Positions 46,701 through 59,915 of a DNA stretch of 64,000 nucleotides are shown here, one piece after another; within the stretch, counting starts at the first letter, position 1, and each line of letters starts with the position of its first letter. The stretch spans positions 124,001-188,000 of the forward strand of contig JBEWZL010000219.1 in NCBI GenBank assembly GCA_045837725.1. The letters run 5' to 3'. The notes below the pieces were generated by a model. The model worked only from the letters and a program-made list of their open reading frames with translations. It ran no database searches and was not told the DNA's origin. This DNA comes from Vermamoeba vermiformis (taxonomy: Eukaryota; Tubulinea; Echinamoebida). A program made the position numbers and the translations under genes.

Positions 46701-49700
46701 GTGTTCGCGCTGTTGCATCGAGACTTCGAGGTCTTCAATCGAGCCAATCACTTCAGCAATGCCCTGTGCTGCTCCGCTGCGCTCAACTTCACCCAAGTTC
46801 GGGGCCTTGATGGTCTCAATCAAGTGTGCAATCAGTTCGTTGCTCGTCTGGTGCATGGAGATCTCTCCGCCAGTAGACTCCATGTCACGCATGCCACGCA
46901 ACAATGAGCCGAGGGCACGCGCAGCAGTAGAACGCGTGGTGGGATTGGGGTCCATGACGAGTGTCTTCATCTGCTGCACCATGGAGGTGAGGTAGGGACT
47001 CAAGTCCTTGTGTTCAGTCAGCTGACACATGTTGCCCACAATCTGCGCGGCCTTCGTCTTCACTTCAGCACTGCGATCAGTCAGCGCGCGGTCCAGAATA
47101 GGCATCAACAGACTGAGACTGGGTGCGTCAATGTGGTGCACAAAGTTGGTGCGCAAGAGTGCGTCGAGCACTTGCGACATGGTCTCGGGCGTGGCGTCAT
47201 CCACTGCCTTCAACATGAGTGGCACGTGCACTTGAATTTCAGGGTTCTTGATCACAGAACCAATGGCCTTGAGGGCATTCTGCGCGGCACTCTGGACCTT
47301 GGGATGCGTGTCCGTGAGCTGCGCAATCAGCTTGGGCACAATGGTCGGCAGGGCAGTGGAGAGTTGACCAGGCTGCAACCAAGCCATGGAGCCCAAGAGA
47401 TCAATGGCACCTTGCTTCGTACGCCACGTCTTGTCTTCGAGTGCCTTGGTGAGGGCTGGCAACACCAACTTGACACCGTGTGCGCGCAGTTGTGACATGA
47501 TGGCCTTGGCTGCACCTTTAGTCGCATCGCGCACTTCAGCACTGGTGTCACCGAAGCACGAGAGCAGCGAGGGCAAGATGTGGATCACATAGGGCTCAAA
47601 GACACGGCCCAGGATGCGACTCAGTGCCTCAAAGGCGAACATGGCACCTTGACGTGCAGAGTGACTCTTCTTGTTCTCCACACCGTCTTGCAACAGCTTG
47701 TCAGTCACGGCGTACTTCTTGATGGCTGCAACACCGAGACCCTTCACCAGGCCAGCTAGACCATAAGCACCTCCTTTGCGCACACCGTAACTGCCACCGT
47801 TGATGCACATGCCAATGCAGCGCGTGATGAGCTGTTCGGCGCGGTCTTGTTGACCAGCAATCAAGTGCACCAAGCACTCGGAGATGGCGCGTTGTACGGG
47901 CTCAGAAGGTGTTTCGAGCACTTCAATCAGCTTGTCGGTCACCGATTCGCGGCGCGGGTCTTTGGCTCCCAAGTGACGTGCGACAGTGCCCATGAAAATG
48001 ACCACTGACTCGCGCGCTTGATGTTCTTGCGGACTGGTGGGCAGAGGTCCATCGAGATAGGTCTGCAGCACGGGCAAGATGACACCGTTGTGCACGGCAC
48101 CCTGTTGATTGATCAAGTCGATGCCACCCTCCATCAACACTTGGAAGATGTCGGGCTCGTGTTCTTCGAGCAAGGCAGTGTGAATCAAGAAGGTGATCAC
48201 TTGCGGCAAGATCTCAGCTTGTTTGCTGATCGTGGCAGGCAAAGTGGCCAATTGACGCATGGTCTCAGCCACACCCCAGCGCCACATGATCCAGTCGTAG
48301 GGGGTCTGTGGCTCACCAACGTTCTGCTTGGTGGTGACGCGGCCAATGATCTGCGACTGATTGGCTGCTGCGGCACTCAAGGCACGCTCCTTCTCGTGCT
48401 TGGAGGGCGAGTGCTCGTTGAAGATGACGAACAGCTGCTGCATGGTAGACAAGTAGCTCTCGGGATAGAGCTCAATGGCGCCCACAATGCCGCATGCCAC
48501 CATGCGACGTGTGGACTCCTCGCCAGTCATCAAGCCAGCACTGAGCATGGCAAAGTAGTTCTGCGGCAAGTTGCGACTGAAGTTGGTGGTGAATGCAGCC
48601 CAGTTCTGATCGGCCACGCGCTTGATGTCTGCTTCAGCATCGAAGCGTGACAGCCAGAGATCAGCCACGAACTGATCGTCAAACACCTCCGATGCGAGCT
48701 TGGACACCCCTGATGCGAGTGCTTGCGCTGCTGATTGGCGCGTGTACGAGCTCGGGTGCAAGAGAGAGCGGTGCAAGAGCTGCAAGTGATAGGCAGTGAG
48801 TGCCTTGTGTCCGTGATTGACAAAGTTGAGCAGCAGTGTCTGGGCCTTGCGCTCGTTGGGTGTGAGGGTCTGTTGCAGATCTGCGAGTGAACCCTCAGCG
48901 AGTGCGGTGATGTAGCACAAGAGCTTGATGGTCTGCGCAGAGGTGGTGTGGTGCAAGTGCAGTTCAATGGCATTGAGTGCTTGACTCTGCGGCTGCACTT
49001 GAGCGGTGAAGCCCTCTTGTTGCGAGACATCCACACTGCCCTCCAACAGCGCTGCAATCACTGGCTGCAGCAGTGCGTAGCCTGAAGGGGACTGTGCGGC
49101 ACTCGATTGATTCACTGTGCGCAACACGTCCACGTCCTCCAGCGTGTAGTACACGGCATGTTCGCGCTTGTCGTAGAAGGAGAAGATCGGAGTGTGCGAC
49201 AGCGAGGTGAGCCACTCGTCCTTCAACAAGACTCGTGTGCGACGACTGAGGGAGAGCAGCGAGCGGCTGAGTTGACGTGCCAGACCCTGATTGGGCACTG
49301 AGGTGTGCACAAAGGCAGCGAGGGTCTGACCAGCCAAGTCAGCGTAGGTCGCGACACTGGACAGCGCGAAGACACGCGGCACCAGCGAGAACATTTGTGT
49401 GTGCAGCCACTTGTTGGCCACGGCCTTGCTGCCTGCAGCAATGTAGCGCAGAGCCAAGAGACCTGCCTGCAAGCGCACGAAGAGCGCGAAGACCTGTTGA
49501 CGCGTGGTGTGCTCGACACGACGTTGTTCTTCGACCAGCACAGCGAGGGCCTTCTCTTCCTCTTCTTGCTGCTGCTTCTTCTCGCGTTCTAAGCGCTTTT
49601 GCACCTCCCAGTCCTCTTCTTTCTTGCCCTTGGCTTGCGTGGCCTTCTCACGCTTGGCACCAGGACGCTTGTTGGGATCATTCTTGTAAATATCTGCGAC

Positions 49701-52477
49701 GGTGATCTGTTTGTACAATTGACCTTCAGGAGTGTTGAACACGCTGATGTCTTCAGATTTGAGCGCGAACCAGGCCTCAGGATCAATCAGTGCAGTGCTC
49801 GCTTGCACCACGCTGTCAATCAAACGTTGTTTGTCTGCATCGGCCTTGTCATCGTCACCTGTGGGCCGTGACGCTGTGCTGGCGAGCAAGTGCAGCACGG
49901 AGACTGCCGCGAGACGCATGTGCACGTGCGGACTGACGAGCCCTTGTTCACTGAACAGCGCAGTCTTCAATGCATCCACGTGCTCCAAATAGAGCTTGTA
50001 CTCGTGCGGGTATTGTTGTTGATACAGCTTGTGATAGATCGAGGTCCACAGCGTGTGTTGTGCGACGTGGACGATTGCAGGGTGATGCGCGAGCAGGAGT
50101 GCATTGACGAGCACGCGTGCAGTGAGTGCCGCGTCCTCTTGCGCGACAGTGATGCTCTGCACCATGCGACCCAAGATCTTGAAGGGCACTTTGGTCACAA
50201 TGAAGTGCGGCACTTCAGTGAGGGTGGAGAGGGACTTCTTGAGTGGCTGATCGACTTGTTTGCACAGCTTGATCACCTGTTGCGTGGCACTCTCGAGCAG
50301 CACGGGTGAGATGTGACGCGATTGAGCCACTGCACCTTCAATCGTCTTCAACAGCTCTACTCTGCTCTTCTTGCTCAACTTTTGTTGCTTCAACAGCGTG
50401 ACAATCACCAAGTCGCAGACGTGACGGTGCGCACTGACACGTGTCAAGTGTCGGATGATCAGCACACTCAACAGGTCCATCAGGGACAACATGGATCGTT
50501 CATCGAGTTTGTCCACCAGTTCGTATTCATTGGCCACTAAGAAGCTGTCGGTGTTGCCGAGACTGAACTCCCACACCTTGTCTTGTTGCAATTTGCCACT
50601 CACGTCCTCGCTCACCGCGGCCAAATTAGTCAATACGACCAGGGCGAGCAATCCTTCCACAGCCAGTGCTGGCTTCTGCTTGACAATCAACACTTTGTCT
50701 GTCAGTGCCTTGGACAGAGCTGCAAAGTCCTTGGCCTTGGTGAGTGCCGCAGTGATGGGTGCATCCGTGGCACGTGATTGACGCGTCACAGTGCTCAGTG
50801 CGTGCAAGTACAATTTGCGCTTCTCTTCAGTGGCTGCACAATGAATAGAACAACAATGAGTAACCACATTCAGCGTTATCGGTCGCAGCACTTACCAGCA
50901 GTGTCACTCACGCCGTCCTTGAAGAACTGCACCACCTCATTCACGTAGCTGTCAGCGGTGTAGAGACTCAACCAAGTGCCGAGTGCATTCAAATAGCGGG
51001 CCAGGACATCCATGTTGGCTTCAGTCTTGGCTGCTTTCATCAACAGCGCCACGTGTTGCTCGATCACGCTGCTGGCCAATTTGACACCGTGTGATTCGCA
51101 CGGAATAGCCGCAGTGCGCATGGCGTGCACGAGACCAGAGCGCTGATACCACGCTGCGAGGTACTTGACAGTCTTGTTGGCCAGCACGGGATTGGTGCTG
51201 AGCGTGGTCTTGTTGAGTGCGAGGTCTGCAGTGCTGGTGAGCACGGACCAGATCTTGCTGAGCAGTTCAGTGACGAGCAGTGCCACTTGATCACGTGATT
51301 CAGCAGTGTCACCGACCACAATCAGCTGCATCAAACGTTCAAAGATGTGTTCCGCCTGTTGACGCTGTGCATCGTCCTTGTTCTGAATCTGATCGAGCAG
51401 CACGGACTGCAAGTGTTCTTTGAAGTACGGTGCGACATTGACCTGCACGTGCGTGAAGAAGTGATCGCACACCACCAGCGCCAGCTCAGCATTGCGCTTG
51501 ATGAGGCGACTGATGTTGGGCAAGTAGAGGGTCTTGAACAGCTCGTCGTCGCGAGGTTTGAGTTGTTTGAGTAGCGGCACAAAGTCATTCAATTGACTGC
51601 TCTGTGGCTTGGCGCGCAGACCTGTCAACACGACTTTGACGTAGGTCTGACTGAGCGCGGATTTGACGCTGTCGTCCATGGGCTGAAGCAGCGACAACAA
51701 GCGCACCAGCAACAGGCCCTTGGTCTGCGTGAGTTCACTGACGGCCTCTTGTTGTGTCAGGGCTTGTTGGCGCAGCACGGGCACATGACGCAACACTTTG
51801 ACGACGCGGCGCACAATGCCGCTGGTCCACTTGACGAGGTGCGCGGAGTTGTCGACGAGTGTCACCAAGTCCTCCACGACACGCTTGAGCACTGCTGGGG
51901 GCAACACTTCGAGACGCGCGTTCAGTGCACGCAACGAGTACACGACCAGATCAGTCAGATGTGACAACTGATAGGCCAGCAAATGATGGCTGCTCGCTAC
52001 ACTGCTCTGTAGTTTGGTCTGCCACTTGGCAGCGAGTGTTGGGGCCTGCCAGCCGAGCAAGAGTGCTTTAATCACTGACGAGTCTTGGCGCCAGATCCAC
52101 GACTGGGTCAGGGTTGGTCCCCACATAAGATCGACTCCTTGAGTTACATCTACAGTCATTATTTGTTAGCAATCATGTCATTCGAGGACACGAGGTGGCG
52201 TACGAGCAAAATAAAATACAAAAAAAAACAAAAAAACAATATTAAAAATTCAGTAAAATGCCAATAAATAATTGAAGGTACATCTAACAATACATGCACT
52301 GATACCGTAAATTTAATCGCTTTAATCTGCGAAAGCGTCATAAAATGTTCGATCAAATAAATCTGATCTGTTACCTTGTTCGCTTGAAACCTGGGACAAG
52401 ATGGATTTTAATTCTTCTATGTTTATAATTTCAGCCTTCAAGGCCTCTTTTAATAACGGCAGCGGTTCACTGCTCAT
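43761..52477 (-). CDS. GCN1: GCN1, activator of the eIF2-alpha kinase GCN2
   Basis: Three exons (52375-52477, 50896-52149, 43761-50833) give 2,809 residues; human GCN1 has 2,671. The first exon, MSSEPLPLLKEALKAEIINI, is separated by a 225-nt intron with a GCTAAC branch site; an ATG at 52159 inside the intron is not needed. The protein is a HEAT-repeat solenoid throughout. Strong family blocks are RLEREKKQQQEEEEKALAVL, NVGEPQTPYDWIMWRWGVAE, NGGSYGVRKGGAYGLAGLVK, the eEF3-like core AFEALSRILGRVFEPYVIHI, LQDQTDSNMHTRQGVCLGMA (GCN2-binding region) and the C-terminal HEAT array. GCN1 sits on collided or stalled ribosomes and hands the uncharged-tRNA signal to the RWD domain of GCN2. The interior is strongly GC-rich; the first exon is AT-rich. 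Confidence 0.95.
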
Positions 52478-52957
52478 TTTCAAGTTGTATGATAAGTAGA
52501 TTGGAGATGTCCAAACAAAATAAGACCGATTTTAAATAAATAAGATTGGTCTTGCTTGACTCTTCCAATATGGGCTACTACCAATAATGAGTCCAAAAGA
52601 GAAACGGGTGAGAATAAAAAGACGCGAAGAAAATAATATCTTCCTTTTTAGGCAAAGTCACGTGGTGCGAGTCAGGTCTCGGTACATTAGCGAAACTTAA
52701 CTCTTCGCGTATTGGGTGTACGCAGTGAAGTGCTACCACACTCAATTGCATCACGCTCAACCAATTATAATCTAACTAACTAGCATCGTGATTGATGTTT
52801 GCCCGGCAGAAGAAAAAGATTCTCCGGTGCCTAAAAATCTTTCTCGCCGCAAGCTGGTCAAACTCAACGTTCAGCGCACTATTGCAACACATTGCTTGAA
52901 TTCTAGTGAATACTGTATAGTACTCACGAACTTGTATATATATAGTTCATTGCGCGA
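52478..52957. promoter_or_regulatory. Divergent promoter region GCN1 / fimbrin-like gene
   Basis: This 480-bp AT-rich spacer lies between two outward-facing start codons. A short imperfect inverted repeat (AAAGATT and AATCTTT, about 52816-52844) is visible. I see no gene in it. Confidence 0.5.
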
Positions 52958-55900
52958 ATGAGTGACAGGCCAACAGACACTCGATCGAGCTTGGAAATCA
53001 GCAGACCCAAGCTCAATCGAATTCCCAGCAATTCAGATCTGAAGTCACATCGACACTCTATGACCTTCCACGTTATTTCAGACGATGAAAAGAAAGGTAT
53101 TTCCATGCGACACGATCTGGCAAAATCTTCTCGGGTTAATAAATAATTAATTAGGTATCGTGCAGTTTATCAACGAAGTAGTGCCTGATGCGAATATCGA
53201 CCCGAGTGGCGATGCACTGTTCGAGCGCGTCAAGGACGGTATCTTGCTGAAGTAAGTTTGTGAGTGCGATTATGGCAACTTACTGACGCTACGTTACTAT
53301 TTGCTAGCCGTATATTATTCTCGATTGCACCTTCCTCGTACCCTGCAGGCGCTGCAAGTTTTAAAAAGTCGTTTTCGAACTTGGCGAGCAAGGCTGAATT
53401 TGAAAAGAAAGAGAATTACAATGTAATAGTGGTGTCGCTTAAATCGTGCTGTACAGTTAACTCACCAGCTATATTTAGACCTTTTTGGAGGCTGCTAAGC
53501 GATTCGGTGTCAATCTTGTCAATATCGGAGCTGAAGATCTGTTGTCAGGCACTGTAAGTTCAATCGCGTGCTTAAGCGACGCTATTTAACGACAATACTA
53601 GGACTACCTCGTATCAGGAGTGCTATGGCAAATGGTTAAGGTACAGTACTTAGTTAGCTGACATTCTCAACTAACCACATCCCCCCAGACGGGTCTGTTG
53701 CGCAAGGTCCAAGAGCTGGCACACACCAATCGCGTGCAAGCTGAAGAACTGCTCGTCAAGTGGGTCAATCTCAATCTGCAAGAGGCACTCGCCAACAAGT
53801 CTATCAACAATCTGGGCTCAGATCTCTCAGTACGTGCACGACACTGCCGACATCAATACTGACTGTACTGACTATACATGTGCATAGGACAGTGTGGCAC
53901 TCACACATCTGCTGCATCAATTAGCCCCCGAGGTGTGTGACCTCGCACCACTCAACATTGCAGATCTGCTTGAACGTGCTGAAGCAATGCTCGCCAATGC
54001 CGACAAGATTGGCTGCCGTCGCTTTGTGTCGCGCGAAGACATTGCCAAGGGCAATCAGCAGCTCATCGTTGCTTTCATGGCCACGCTGTTCTCCAAGTAC
54101 CCGCGCGACATGGCCAATGCGACACCGACAGCCTCCCCGCTGCAGTCCGTGCCCTCATCACCGCGCAATGTCACACCTGTGTCCATCACTACACTGCCAG
54201 TACGTATTGCTCACACGCGCTGTACACTCTACTAACTGTGCGCAGTCACCGCGCAAAGATACCCCAGACAACGAAGTCAAAGCGCTGCGTGAGCGAGTAG
54301 CTGCATTGGAAGGCGAGTCGAACGAGAAGAGCGAACAGTTGAGTGCCGCACAACTGCGCATCAAACAGCTTGAAGAGAGTGCTGCACAGTCCACTGGGGC
54401 TGAAGAGATCAAACAGCTGCAGACTCAACTCGAGCAATTAAAGTCCGAGAACGGTGCTAAGAACGATCAGCTGCGTGACGTGGATGCGCAATTGACAGGT
54501 GTCAAAACTGAACTCGAAACAGTCAAGTCTGCGCGCGATGGACTGCAAAGTGAAGTGCAAAGTGCGCAGAACAGAGCTGCAGCGCTCGAACACGAGAAGA
54601 GCGAGCTGACCAATCAGCTCTCAGCCCTGCAACAGCGCGCAGAGAAATTGAGCAGCGTGGAACAAGAGCTCGCTGCACTCAAGGACACTGTGGTAGGACT
54701 GCAACAAGAGAACTCGCAGCTCAAAGCACAACACGCGAGTGCGAGTGAAGAGCAAGACAAACTGCAGCAAGTGAGTGCTGAGAATGCACAGCTGAAAGAG
54801 TCGAGCGACAAGCTGAAAGAAGAGCTCGCGGCATTGAGTGCACAGCTCGAGAGTGCGCGCAGTGAAGTAAAGAGCAAAGACGAGGCACTGCAAGAGAAGA
54901 GCGAGGCACTGAGTGAGAAAGAGCGGGCTTTGGAAGAGAAGAACAAAGCTCTGGAAGAGGTGACTCGCGACTTGGCCACGCAGAAGAGTGCACTCGAAGA
55001 GAAAGAGAAGCGCATGCAAGAACAGAACGAGACACTGGCGAACAAAGAGCGCGAAGTGGACGAGAAGAACCGTGCCCTGGCAGAGCGCGAGCGTGAATTG
55101 AATGAACAGAACGAGACTGTCACCGCACTCAACGCACAACTCGCTGACAAGACCAAGGCCTTGGAAGAGCAAGCGAGCAGTGCCCACCAAGCAGCTGATG
55201 CGCGTGTGCAGGAGTTAACTGAGAAAGTGGGTGCACTAGTAGGCACAACTGAACGACAAGACACAAGCCGTAGAACAGAGTGCCGTGCAATTCAACGACA
55301 AGGTGAAAGAGTTGGACACGCAGATCTCAGCGAAGACCACTCAGATTGAAGAGTTGACACATCAACTGAACGAGAAGAACAGTGCTGTTGAAGACCTCAC
55401 GCGTCAAGTCAAAGAAAAGAGCGAGCACGCTGATGACCTCACGCGTCAACTGAACGAGAAGAGTGCTGCACTGAGCGACAAAGAAAAAGAGTTGCAGTCT
55501 GTGCAAGCTGCGCTCACTGAGGCCGAACACCGCGCCAAAGATGCTGCATCCAACAACGATGCAGTCGCTGCTCTTCAGCGCGAACTCGATGAGAAAAAGA
55601 CTGCATTGGAAACACGTGACAAAGAGCTGCAAGAAGCGAATGCACGAGTGTCCACCCTGACTGCAGAACTCGAGTCGAGTCAAGGGCCTGCAAGAAGAGT
55701 TGACTGAAGCAACAGCGGCGATGGAAGAGAAGGACAAAGAGCTGCAAGAGAAAGAAGAAGAGCTCGATGCCGTGCAGGCTGAGAATGACAAGAAACGTGA
55801 GGAATTAGCGCAGTTACAGGCCAAATTCGAACAACTGAGCGAGTCTCACAATGTCTTGACTCAAACCTCCACCGAGAACTACGACAACATCAAACAGCTG

Positions 55901-58168
55901 AAGGCACAGCACGAGACCCTGAGCAGTCAGATCAGCACACTCGAACAAGCACGCAGTCAGTGGGAGAGTGACAAACAGCGACTGGAAGACGAGTTGAAGG
56001 CCGCAAAAGAGCAGAGCGGCAACTCCACCCAGCTCGAGGAGTCTATTCGCACCTTGGAAAGCGACAAACAAAATCTGCGAACTGAGCTGCAACAAGCACG
56101 TGATATCGCAAGTGCACATGAACAAGAGATCTCCACACTCAAAACAGAGTTGCAAGAGATTGTACAGCGCGAGACTGACAAGTGCAGCAAGAACATCGAT
56201 GAAATTAAGCACGCCAATGAAGCACAAGTGAACACACTGCAGTCAGAGCTGAACACTGCACGCGATGAAATCAGTGCACTGAAACAACAAGTTGAAACTG
56301 TGAAACAATCGGCCATCAAGGAGCGCGAAGAGGCCGTGCAACACGCCACTGAAAAGAGCACCGAACTTCAACAAGAGTTGGAGGCATTGCGTGGTGACAA
56401 GCGCCGCTACGAAGAAAAGATCAGTGAGCTCGAATCCCTCGTGCAAGACTTCAAGACTAACGACAAGAGTGGTGTCGCCGAGAAAATTGAACAAGAATTG
56501 CATCAAGAGCGAAGTGACAAGGCCAAGCTCAAAGAAGAACTTGAGAGAGCGTTGGAACGTATTAAAGAGACAGAAAGCCTGGCTGAAAGTCGCGAAAAAG
56601 AAGTGCAAGAAAAGCGCAAAGAAATTGAAGAACAAGAAGAAAAACAAACTGCAACGCGCAACAAGTACGAAGAGACCATCCAAGCGGTAACAAAAGAACT
56701 CGAACAGTTGAAGAATGCGCAATCAGCTCTTGAGGCTCGCGAACTGCAGGCGAACAAGCAAGTTGAAGAATTGCAAATGCAACTTGACAACGCAAACAAG
56801 AAGAATCAAGAGGAAATCACGCGCCTGCAAGAGGAGTTGAAGAGCAAAGAAGAGCAGCTGAAAGCACTCGGCGATAAAGAAGGTGCTGCCACGCCAGTCA
56901 TCGAACAACTGCACCACGATTTAGCTGCTGCTCGTGCGACCATTGATCAGCTCAACAAAGATCATGCAAGGGCTGACCAACTCGCTCAAGAGATTAGCGA
57001 ACTCAAAGCCAATTGCACTGGCTGCGAGGACAAGTTAAGCGCAATCACACAAGAACGCGACATGTTGAAGAACACAACTAGTGAGTTAGAAGCCAAACAC
57101 AGCAGTGCGACAGAACAGCTCGAGCAACACAAACTACAATTAGAACAGCTCAGAGCTGAAGTAGCGCAGTTGAAGGCTGATCAGAACTCTGGCGAGACGA
57201 AGCTGGAAGAAGAGCATGAAAAACTCAAAACCGATCTCACAGCACAGTTGGCTCGTGTTAACGAGTTGAGTGCGTCACTCGAAACCGAACAAAAGACTCG
57301 CGCAGAGCTAGAAAAAGAAAAGCAAACCTTGACAGAGCAACTGCAACAAGAGAGAAGCAAAGCGAGTGAACTAGAACATAACTCAAGCAGTGCTAACAAG
57401 GCATTGCAAGAGAAGTACGATCAGTTGGTGCAATCAAACAGCGCAGTGCAAGATACCATCAGTGATTTGAAGGCGAAGATCCAAGAAAAAGATGATGAAA
57501 TGAAGCGACTAACGTTGAGCAAAGATGATTACAAAAAACGAATTGACAGCTTGACAGCTATGATTGACAAACATCGGTTAGAGAGTGATCAACTCAAATC
57601 CGATCTTGACGAATTGAAGAAAACATCCTCTTCGACTGCCAACAAAGAAAAGAAAGAGCTGAGCATGGCTAAAGATGAGTTAGAGAGCAAGAAGAACGAG
57701 CTGAAAGAGAGCAAGAACAAACTCAAAGAACAGACCGCACGCATCGAGGAACTCGACCTTAAATTGCAAGAGGTTCAAAAACAACTCGATGCCGAGTCAG
57801 ATCAACACGCTAAACTCGTCAAACAGCTCGAGAGTGATAAGCAGAGCTTGAGCTCGACAGTCAAAGATTTGAAAGAAGAGACTTCATCGCTGCAAAATAA
57901 GCTCAAGCTATTAGAAGACGTTGCAGCAAGTGCTCCTAAAACGCCTGTCAAAGCCGCTAGTGAGGCCAATAAGAAGTCACCGTTTAGTGTATGGCTCAAC
58001 TTCGATCCGCTAATGTTCTCTGAATAATCATTAATTGATCTTCAGACTACTTCAATCATCACCATATCGGCATTGCTATTAGCATTGGCCTTCGCCTTGG
58101 CGTGGCGCCGCGAGTCAGGTAAGACTATTTTTATTCAATTACTTTGTACGAACGTTCTAACAGATTGA
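52958..58168 (+). CDS. Fimbrin-type actin-binding, long coiled-coil, tail-anchored protein
   Basis: Ten exons (52958-53096, 53155-53251, 53308-53422, 53479-53553, 53602-53640, 53689-53829, 53888-54199, 54246-57988, 58046-58118, 58164-58168) give about 1,578 residues. Two calponin-homology domains of fimbrin/plastin type lie at about 37-270: DDEKKGIVQFINEVVPDANI, AAKRFGVNLVNIGAEDLLSG, YLVSGVLWQMVKTGLLRKVQ, then LLVKWVNLNLQEAL and DKIGCRRFVSREDIAKGNQQ. A Pro/Ser linker leads to about 1,200 residues of Glu/Gln/Lys heptads (54246-57940). The last exons encode TTSIITISALLLALAFALAW, one membrane helix, then RRESD and stop, so it is a tail-anchored protein. Dictyostelium interaptin has a similar plan, so a link of ER, nuclear or Golgi membrane to actin is inferred. 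The frame jumps one base near 55240 and near 55690; removing both makes the coding sum exact. Confidence 0.85.
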
Positions 58169-58248
58169 CGCAGAGGTCATCCTCAAAACTACTTAATGTG
58201 AATAAGCAAGTGCACCTGTAGTATAATTTTAGACTCGTTATGAAGTCA

Positions 58249-58254
58249 AATAAA
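58249..58254 (+). promoter_or_regulatory. AATAAA polyadenylation signal of the fimbrin-like gene
   Basis: AATAAA lies 80 bp after the stop codon and before the next start. Confidence 0.55.
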
Positions 58255-58345
58255 ATGTCTTACTTGTAAAATCAATCCCTCGATGAAGTTCATTTTTGAA
58301 ATGAAACTGTTTTTTGCGCGCAATTTATTTCATTTACGGATCCAA

Positions 58346-59915
58346 ATGACACAACCACCACCCAAGCCTGTTATTTCTTTTGTGCATCCTGAAGCAGCAA
58401 ACTTGCACAAGGCTTTTTCGGCCGGAAGTCTGCTTGAGGTCGACAAGAGCGAAGAGGAGGTATCCGACTCAGAATTGAACGATCTATTCAGTAGCAAACC
58501 AAAACGCAAAAAACGAGGACCGCCCGCGAGAAAAGAATTGAAAAGCAGTAAAAAGATAAAACTCGATGACGCAATAAAGAGCGACGATAGCACATCCGAG
58601 AAATTAACTTCCAAAAAAGAAGATAAAACAAATCCATTGCGAAAAAGTGGAGACAAAAAAAGTGGCTATATTGCAAAGGCAATCAAAAAGCCGGAAGAGT
58701 TGTTAATAATTTCAGATTCGGATTCAGAGGACAATGTACCCGATGTAAATCAAATATTAGACGAGAATAGCAACAGCAGAAGTACAGAGCAACCTGCAGT
58801 AAGAAACAAAATTAAAGTGAAGCCAGTTTATGTCGATGAAAATACTTTGCGGCAAGATCCAAGCATTGCTTCGAGTTTTAATGCACTAAAGTACGTACTA
58901 AAATTAAATCAATGAATTATAAGCGTTATTGAATATTAACAATTAGTAGATCCACCCGGATCTTTCGATCCACCGAAACTAACAGTTTATTTTAGTACAC
59001 TGCGGGCGCTTAAAAGCAAAAGTCAACAATTGGCTACATCGACACCAGAGTTAGACACCAATTTTGATATGACTTCGAATTACAGCCGCGGCAATGACGT
59101 CAATCCGCGCGATATCCTGCTACTCATCAAATCAACCATTCCTGACACTGAAGCTCGTGGTCTGCTGAAAGTGCGCTATTTAAGAGTACGTGTCTGCTTG
59201 CTAGTACAAACGTCATATTAATTTAACATTAGGACGATAATTTCCGCAAGCTGACGGAGGTGCTGAGCAAAGTCTTCAGCATTGATCAGTACATGATCGT
59301 CGTGAAATTTGATGGCATTGCATTGAATATCAACGATACACCGCGCAAGTACGGCATGGAAGACAATGACGTGCTCGTTGCGTCACTGATGGACCAAAAG
59401 CCAATCAAAACTAGCCGCGAACTGACCAAATCAAAGAGTGGCTTGGCGAGCTCTTCCAAGACAGTGATGCCGAGTCTCGAGTTCAAAGAGAGCTTTGATG
59501 ATTTCGACGAAGATGCATTTGACTTGAATGGCAGCATAGACGAGAAGATGAAAGCGGTGGAAGCACAAATTGAAAAAGAGATCGAAGCCAAGTTCAATGC
59601 AACACAACAAGACGATGAGGCGAGTGCACACGAAGACAAGATTATGCTCAAAGTAGTGCTGCCTGCTGGACGTGAGCCCATGCAGTTTAGACTCGCCAAG
59701 GTAAGTGTCAAAGGACAACACGGCTGAGGTTAACGTTTGTTAAATAGGACGCACCACTGTCTAAAATTATTGCTGCAGTCAGCAAGAGCTTGAAAGTGCC
59801 CGAGAATAAAGTGAAATTGAGTTTTGATGGTCAAGTGCTGAACCCTGCTAGCACACCACTGGATCACGACATGGAAGACGAGGACATGTTAGATGCAGTA
59901 ATTAAGAAGAATTAA
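58346..59915 (+). CDS. RAD60/NIP45/Esc2-like protein with tandem SUMO-like domains
   Basis: Four exons (58346-58890, 58996-59185, 59233-59700, 59748-59915) give 456 residues. The N-terminal half is disordered, rich in Lys, Ser and Asp, with nuclear localisation-like runs (KPKRKKRGPP, KSSKKIK) and a SUMO-interacting motif LLIISDSDSED. Two ubiquitin-fold domains follow: SLD1 at about 245-315 (DILLLIKSTIPDTEARGLLK to GMEDNDVLVASLM) and SLD2 at the C-terminus (IMLKVVLPAGREPMQFRLAK to MEDEDMLDAVIKKN). SLD2 ends without the diglycine needed for conjugation, as usual in this family. RAD60 proteins bind the SUMO E2 Ubc9 and act in DNA repair and replication-fork recovery. An upstream in-frame ATG at 58283 would add 21 residues; 58346 was chosen because MTQPPPKPVISFV starts the disordered, family-like region. 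Confidence 0.85.

Noticed and set aside
52157-52159. ATG at 52159 as the start of GCN1
   Set aside because: A better start exists at 52477: the upstream exon splices in frame with a proper donor, branch site and acceptor, and the total becomes a whole number of codons.
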